Of a stretch of DNA of 64,000 nucleotides, positions 60,460 to 64,000 are shown in pieces. A program made the position numbers and the translations under genes. This DNA comes from Hyphomicrobiales bacterium (GTDB lineage: Bacteria; Pseudomonadota; Alphaproteobacteria; Rhizobiales; Rhizobiaceae), in the NCBI GenBank assembly GCA_900473745.1, contig UCMW01000004.1, positions 186,001-250,000 on the forward strand. Reading direction: 5' to 3'. Each line of letters begins with the position of its first letter. The first letter of the stretch is position 1. The notes under the pieces are model-generated. The model had not been told where the DNA came from and did not search any database. It saw only the letters and a list, made by a program, of their open reading frames with translations.

Positions 60460-61500
60460 CTACTTCCCCAGCTCTATCTGGATCTTTACGGAGGACGGCT
60501 TAGGTCTGACCGCGTAATCGAACGCTTCAATCGAGTCCTCGAAGGCGTAGGTGTCTGTGATCAGCGCATCGACGTTGATCTGGTTCGATCCCAGGAGTGC
60601 GACGATGCGTGGATAGACATGGGCGTAACGGAATACGTGCTCGATGCGCAGTTCCTTGGTCTGGGCGATGACGATATCGAGCGGGACCGGCTTCAAGGGC
60701 ATGCCGACAAAAACGACGGCTCCACCTGGGCAAGCATGGTTCAACGTGTCTGCGACCACCTCTGCCGCACCCGAACATTCGAAAATGACATCGCAGCCCC
60801 AGCCGTCCGTTTCGCGGGCTATGACGCTTCTCAGGTCCTGCGAGCGGACGTTGACCGTCATGATGGCAGGCCCGAGTTTGCGCGCCACGGCAAGCTTCTC
60901 ATCGACCACGTCGGTGACGATGACTTTGGCGCAGCCGGCCGACAGCGCCGCGATCGCTGTCACCATGCCGATCGGCCCGGCGCCCGTGACCAGCGCGATC
61001 GCACCGGGAGTGAGCATCGCCTTGGAAACGGCCTGAAACCCGACGGCAAGCGGCTCGACCATGGCGCCTGCGGCGTAGGAAACGTTATCGGGGAGCTTGA
61101 ATGTGAAGTCGGCCGGGTGAACCACGCTCGGCCTCAACACGCCATGCACCGGTGGTGTCGCCCAAAAGCGCACCGCGGGATCGAGATTGTAGAGACCCAG
61201 CCGAGACGCACGACTTTGAGGGTCGGGAATGCCGGGCTCCATGCAAACGCGATCGCCCACTTTCAGGGTCTCGACCGCGCTGCCGACCTCTTCGATGACG
61301 CCAGCGGCTTCATGGCCGAGGATCATTGGCTCGCGCACAACGAACGGACCGATCGCGCCGTGTGTGTAATAGTGGACGTCAGATCCGCAGACGCCCACGG
61401 TCTTGATGGCAATGCGTACGTCGGTGGGACCGAGCACCTCTTTGGGGTCAAGGTCGCGAATGCGCAGTTCGTCTTTTCGTTCGAGAACGAGCGATCTCAT
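60460..61500 (-). CDS. Zinc-dependent polyol dehydrogenase (xylitol/sorbitol/L-iditol dehydrogenase type)
   Basis: A 346-residue medium-chain dehydrogenase. The catalytic zinc region [14 protein letters not shown] (Cys near residue 39) and [12 protein letters not shown] (His-Glu near 63) are intact. The structural-zinc cysteine loop of alcohol dehydrogenases is absent, as usual in the sorbitol dehydrogenase branch. The Rossmann loop GAGPIGMV is near 168. It oxidises a C2 hydroxyl of a sugar alcohol with NAD+. It ends one base before the SDR start and is two to four bases from the small membrane-protein gene. Confidence 0.88.
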   Translation of the reverse strand: MRSLVLERKDELRIRDLDPKEVLGPTDVRIAIKTVGVCGSDVHYYTHGAIGPFVVREPMILGHEAAGVIEEVGSAVETLKVGDRVCMEPGIPDPQSRASRLGLYNLDPAVRFWATPPVHGVLRPSVVHPADFTFKLPDNVSYAAGAMVEPLAVGFQAVSKAMLTPGAIALVTGAGPIGMVTAIAALSAGCAKVIVTDVVDEKLAVARKLGPAIMTVNVRSQDLRSVIARETDGWGCDVIFECSGAAEVVADTLNHACPGGAVVFVGMPLKPVPLDIVIAQTKELRIEHVFRYAHVYPRIVALLGSNQINVDALITDTYAFEDSIEAFDYAVRPKPSSVKIQIELGK

Positions 61501-61504
61501 CTCT

Positions 61505-61708
61505 TCAGCCCTTTCGGATAATGAACACGGCTAGCGCCAGGCAGAGCACCGTCGCCACCCCCAGCGGCAGCACGCCCTCCAGAAAGCGCATCCAGAGAAG
61601 ATGCACCAGGATCAGGATTACGACCGAGATGAAGCCCCTGTCGAAGCCATTGGTCCGGATCGGAAGGAACCCGTCGCGTTCGGGTTTCTGCGGTTGAATG
61701 CCAGCCAT
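61505..61708 (-). CDS. Small membrane protein of the polyol ABC operon (67 aa)
   Basis: A 67-residue protein with a polar N-terminus of about 25 residues and two hydrophobic helices ([17 protein letters not shown] and [18 protein letters not shown]). It sits four bases after the second permease stop and before the dehydrogenase, so it is made with the transporter. I do not know a named family for it. It may be a third, accessory membrane component, as small proteins in some glycerol-phosphate and polyol importers are thought to be. Confidence 0.75.
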   Translation of the reverse strand: MAGIQPQKPERDGFLPIRTNGFDRGFISVVILILVHLLWMRFLEGVLPLGVATVLCLALAVFIIRKG

Positions 61709-61712
61709 AAAT

Positions 61713-62546
61713 TTACCCTTTCAATGCGCCGAACGTCAGACCAGTCACGATGTGCTTCTGGACGAAGCCGAGCACGACCAGGGCTGGCAGGGTGGTCAGA
61801 AACGCCATCGCAGCCATCTCGCCCCAGTTCGTCCCGGTGACCGACACGTATTCGGCAAGCGCTGTCGTCACGGTCCTTGCGTCAGCCGACGACGTGAGCG
61901 TCGCTGCGAACAGGTACTCGTTCCAGGCGAAAATCCAGGTGAGTATGAAGGTGACGGCCAATCCCGGCCGTGCCAGCGGCAGAATGACGTGGGACAGCAC
62001 CTGGCCCGTCGTCGCACCATCGACCCGCGCCGCTTCGTCGAGCTCCAGCGGAATCCCGTCAAGCATGCCCTTCAGGAGCCAGATGGCGAAGGGGAGGTTG
62101 AACACGCAATAGAGGAGGATCAGGCCGATTTTCGTGTCGAACAGCATGAAGTCGCCGAACACGAACCATTTGGTGAACAGCAGAAAGAGCGGTAGCAGAA
62201 ACACGGCAGGTGGGGCCATCCGGTTGGTGATCAGCCAGAAGAATACGTTGTCGCCGCCGCTGATCTTGTAACGTGTGAGCCCGAACGCCGCGAGGAGACC
62301 GAGTGCGCACACCAGCGCTGCATTCGATGTCGCCACGATCATCGAATTCCAGAGATACTGCAGGAAGGTCGAGCTGTTGAGGACAGCCAGGAAATTGTCC
62401 CAGTAGAGATCGTCGATCAGGACTGATTTCGAATACAGCTTCACCCGGGGACGCATCGAAACCACGAGCATCCACCACACAGGAAGCAGGGTCAGAATGG
62501 TCAGGCATATCCAGAGGACGAAGGAGGCTATACCGGAGCGTCTCAT
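61713..62546 (-). CDS. Sugar/polyol ABC transporter permease (MalG type)
   Basis: A 277-residue permease with six helices and the EAA loop [26 protein letters not shown] (in part) near residues 170-190. It starts at ATG 62546, overlapping the upstream permease stop (ATGA). It forms the channel with the other permease and is energised by the MalK-type ATPase downstream. Confidence 0.93.
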   Translation of the reverse strand: MRRSGIASFVLWICLTILTLLPVWWMLVVSMRPRVKLYSKSVLIDDLYWDNFLAVLNSSTFLQYLWNSMIVATSNAALVCALGLLAAFGLTRYKISGGDNVFFWLITNRMAPPAVFLLPLFLLFTKWFVFGDFMLFDTKIGLILLYCVFNLPFAIWLLKGMLDGIPLELDEAARVDGATTGQVLSHVILPLARPGLAVTFILTWIFAWNEYLFAATLTSSADARTVTTALAEYVSVTGTNWGEMAAMAFLTTLPALVVLGFVQKHIVTGLTFGALKG

Positions 62547-63421
62547 TGTGCGCCTCCCTTGCGGCCGGTCATTGCGACGAAGAGCAGCCAGCTCAAAACG
62601 ATCGTGACGTAAAGCGTGAGAAGGGACATGGCCGCGCCGTAGCCATAATCTGTCTTTGGAAAGACGTTGATCCAGATATGAAGGCCAATGAAGCGGGTCG
62701 CCTCGGCCGGACCGCCTTTGGTCAGCATCCAGATTTCGTCGACGGAGCGCAGCGCGTCCATCAGCCGGATAAATACGGTTGTGAGCAGCACCGGCTTCAG
62801 CATCGGCACGATCACGTACCAGAAAATCTGCAACTTGTTGCCGCCGTCGATCTGCGCCTGTTCGAGCGGCTCCTTCGGCAAGGCAGTCAGTCCCGCCATG
62901 AGCGACAGCGTGACGAACGGTGTCCAGTGCCACAGGTCCATGATGATCGCCGTGCCGAAGGCATGATAGGCATTGGTCGAGATGTTGTAGTCGATGCCGA
63001 ACCAAAGCTTCAGGTAATAGGGGACGATGCCGAAGCCCGGAACGCACAGCAGCCGCCAGGTAGCGCCGACTGCGATGGGCGCGACAACGATGGGCAATGT
63101 GTGGATCGTGCGAAAGAACTGCCGGCCCCACAACCGGTCCGCCATCAGCGCGCGGGCCAGGACATAACCGAGCAACAGTTCACTGACGACGACGATGAAG
63201 GCGAAGACCAGCGTGCGTGCCAGCGAGTTCAGGAACGTCACGTCAAAAACGAGATTGCGGTAGTTCTGGAGACCAGCCCAGCGCAGAGAAGGATCGACAG
63301 CGTTTGTGTTCCAGTCGAAGAAGCCGACATAGACGATGTAGATGAAGGGAATGAACCCGACCACGAAAAGGATTAGCGTGGCTGGTGCCAGAAACAGCCA
63401 TCCGATGTTGGATTGTCTCAT
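62543..63421 (-). CDS. Sugar/polyol ABC transporter permease (MalF type)
   Basis: A 292-residue permease with six helices and the EAA loop [23 protein letters not shown] near residues 190-210. ATG 63421 with GGAG six bases upstream is preferred over an in-frame ATG 13 codons earlier. It is cotranscribed with the binding protein gene to its right, from which it is separated by 128 bases containing a hairpin. Confidence 0.93.
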   Translation of the reverse strand: MRQSNIGWLFLAPATLILFVVGFIPFIYIVYVGFFDWNTNAVDPSLRWAGLQNYRNLVFDVTFLNSLARTLVFAFIVVVSELLLGYVLARALMADRLWGRQFFRTIHTLPIVVAPIAVGATWRLLCVPGFGIVPYYLKLWFGIDYNISTNAYHAFGTAIIMDLWHWTPFVTLSLMAGLTALPKEPLEQAQIDGGNKLQIFWYVIVPMLKPVLLTTVFIRLMDALRSVDEIWMLTKGGPAEATRFIGLHIWINVFPKTDYGYGAAMSLLTLYVTIVLSWLLFVAMTGRKGGAQ

Positions 63422-63521
63422 CCTACGCTCCGACAGATCATTCTTGAATATGTTTGACAACGGCTTCGCGGCAGGGCCAGCAACCCGCAGTCTGTGAAGA
63501 GGCGGCCACCTTCGGAAAGGC

Positions 63522-63548
63522 AGCCGCCTGCCGCTGGGAGGGGCGGCT
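63522..63548 (-). repeat. Intercistronic hairpin after the binding-protein gene
   Basis: A 7-bp G+C-rich inverted repeat (63522-63528 with 63542-63548) lies just after the stop codon of the binding protein on the minus strand. Such hairpins often protect binding-protein mRNA and reduce reading into the permease genes. Confidence 0.5.
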
Positions 63549-63549
63549 T

Positions 63550-64000
63550 TTACTTACGGTAGCCGAGCTTCACGAGTTCCGCTTCGGCTGCAGTGGCGGC
63601 CTGGTCCAGAGCATCATCCGGCTTGATCTCGCCGACGATCGCCTTGTAGATGAACGGTGCGACGACCTGCAGAACTTGCGAGTGGAACGGGTATGGCGGC
63701 GCTCCGGCGAAGAGCTTTCCGTCGTCACGCATGAGCGTGTAGTAACCGTTCATCTTCTTGTCCTGATCGACGATTTTGGGATCGTCGTAGGTCGAGTTCA
63801 TCACGATGCGGGAGCCGGCCAGCGCCCAGTCGGTTTGGACGGAAGCCTGCCCGATATACTGCAGGAACAGAAGCGACGCGTCCTTGTTCTTCGACGAATG
63901 CGGGATGCCGAAGGCACCACCATCATAGTAGCCGATATAGCCCTTGCCGGCTTCGGCCGCTTCCATCACGCCCGCTTCAACCGGCGGCAATGCCACGCCC
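63550..64000 (-). CDS. Sugar/polyol ABC transporter substrate-binding protein, C-terminal part
   Basis: Only the last 150 or so residues are inside the window; the frame is open to the right edge. It has the look of an extracellular solute-binding protein family 1: [20 protein letters not shown], a hinge region and the C-terminal helices [23 protein letters not shown]. It heads the leftward operon and sets the specificity of the importer. The dehydrogenases downstream point to sugar alcohols. Confidence 0.85.
   Translation of the reverse strand, partial: GVALPPVEAGVMEAAEAGKGYIGYYDGGAFGIPHSSKNKDASLLFLQYIGQASVQTDWALAGSRIVMNSTYDDPKIVDQDKKMNGYYTLMRDDGKLFAGAPPYPFHSQVLQVVAPFIYKAIVGEIKPDDALDQAATAAEAELVKLGYRK

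Noticed and set aside
1..64000. tRNA, rRNA, CRISPR arrays, insertion sequences
   Set aside because: None recognised. No clustered direct repeats with spacers, no transposase-like reading frame and no cloverleaf sequence stood out.

Overview
The window is 64 kb of G+C-rich DNA with tightly packed, often overlapping genes. It looks like an alphaproteobacterium of the Rhizobiales, most likely Rhizobiaceae. The reasons are a fused SecD-SecF, a rhizobial-type fused PhaAB/MrpAB cation antiporter followed by mrpC-G, a stand-alone HWE-type histidine kinase, a KaiC-like ATPase and many NitT/TauT, MalFGK and TTT transport systems. Genus assignment is inference. No tRNA, rRNA, CRISPR array or intact insertion sequence was recognised.

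Layout. 1-8.6 kb: 3' end of secDF, a small XRE regulator, the seven-subunit Na+(K+)/H+ antiporter operon mrpAB-C-D-E-F-G and a TetR gene. 8.7-13.4 kb: a NitT/TauT-type ABC importer joined to an FMN-dependent monooxygenase and its flavin reductase, probably an organic S or N scavenging unit. 13.4-18.5 kb: an envelope module with an OmpR-type two-component system, a PepSY protein, cytochrome b561, and the coupled pair eptA-dgkA (lipid A phosphoethanolamine transfer and diacylglycerol recycling). 18.8-26.7 kb: complete kdpFABC-DE potassium uptake operon preceded by an extra 27-residue membrane microprotein. 26.7-33.9 kb: a LysR gene, a Rieske oxygenase/reductase pair of the glycine betaine or stachydrine demethylase type, an Old Yellow Enzyme-like demethylase, a TetR gene and an AllE-type cupin. 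34.1-37.9 kb: a truncated SDR remnant, TetR, two SDRs and a medium-chain oxidoreductase.

38.2-51.4 kb is the least ordinary stretch. It starts with a run of small uncharacterised proteins. Next come a GT4 glycosyltransferase with a large C-terminal helical domain, a GH130 enzyme and an AGE-family epimerase/isomerase, likely one beta-mannoside-type carbohydrate pathway. Then comes a signalling block: a two-domain KaiC-like ATPase coupled to an HWE kinase with a degenerate receiver, a stand-alone receiver, a BLUF blue-light sensor, a cold-shock protein, and an exported PRC-barrel protein coupled to a second stand-alone receiver. The light/clock link is inference from gene content.

51.6-56.7 kb: prpF-tctCBA, a tripartite tricarboxylate transporter with a PrpF/GalD-like isomerase, and a divergent LysR gene. 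57.0-64 kb: a leftward polyol/sugar ABC operon (binding protein, two permeases, a small membrane protein, zinc dehydrogenase, SDR, ATPase, two SDRs including a ribitol-dehydrogenase-like enzyme) that runs off the right edge.
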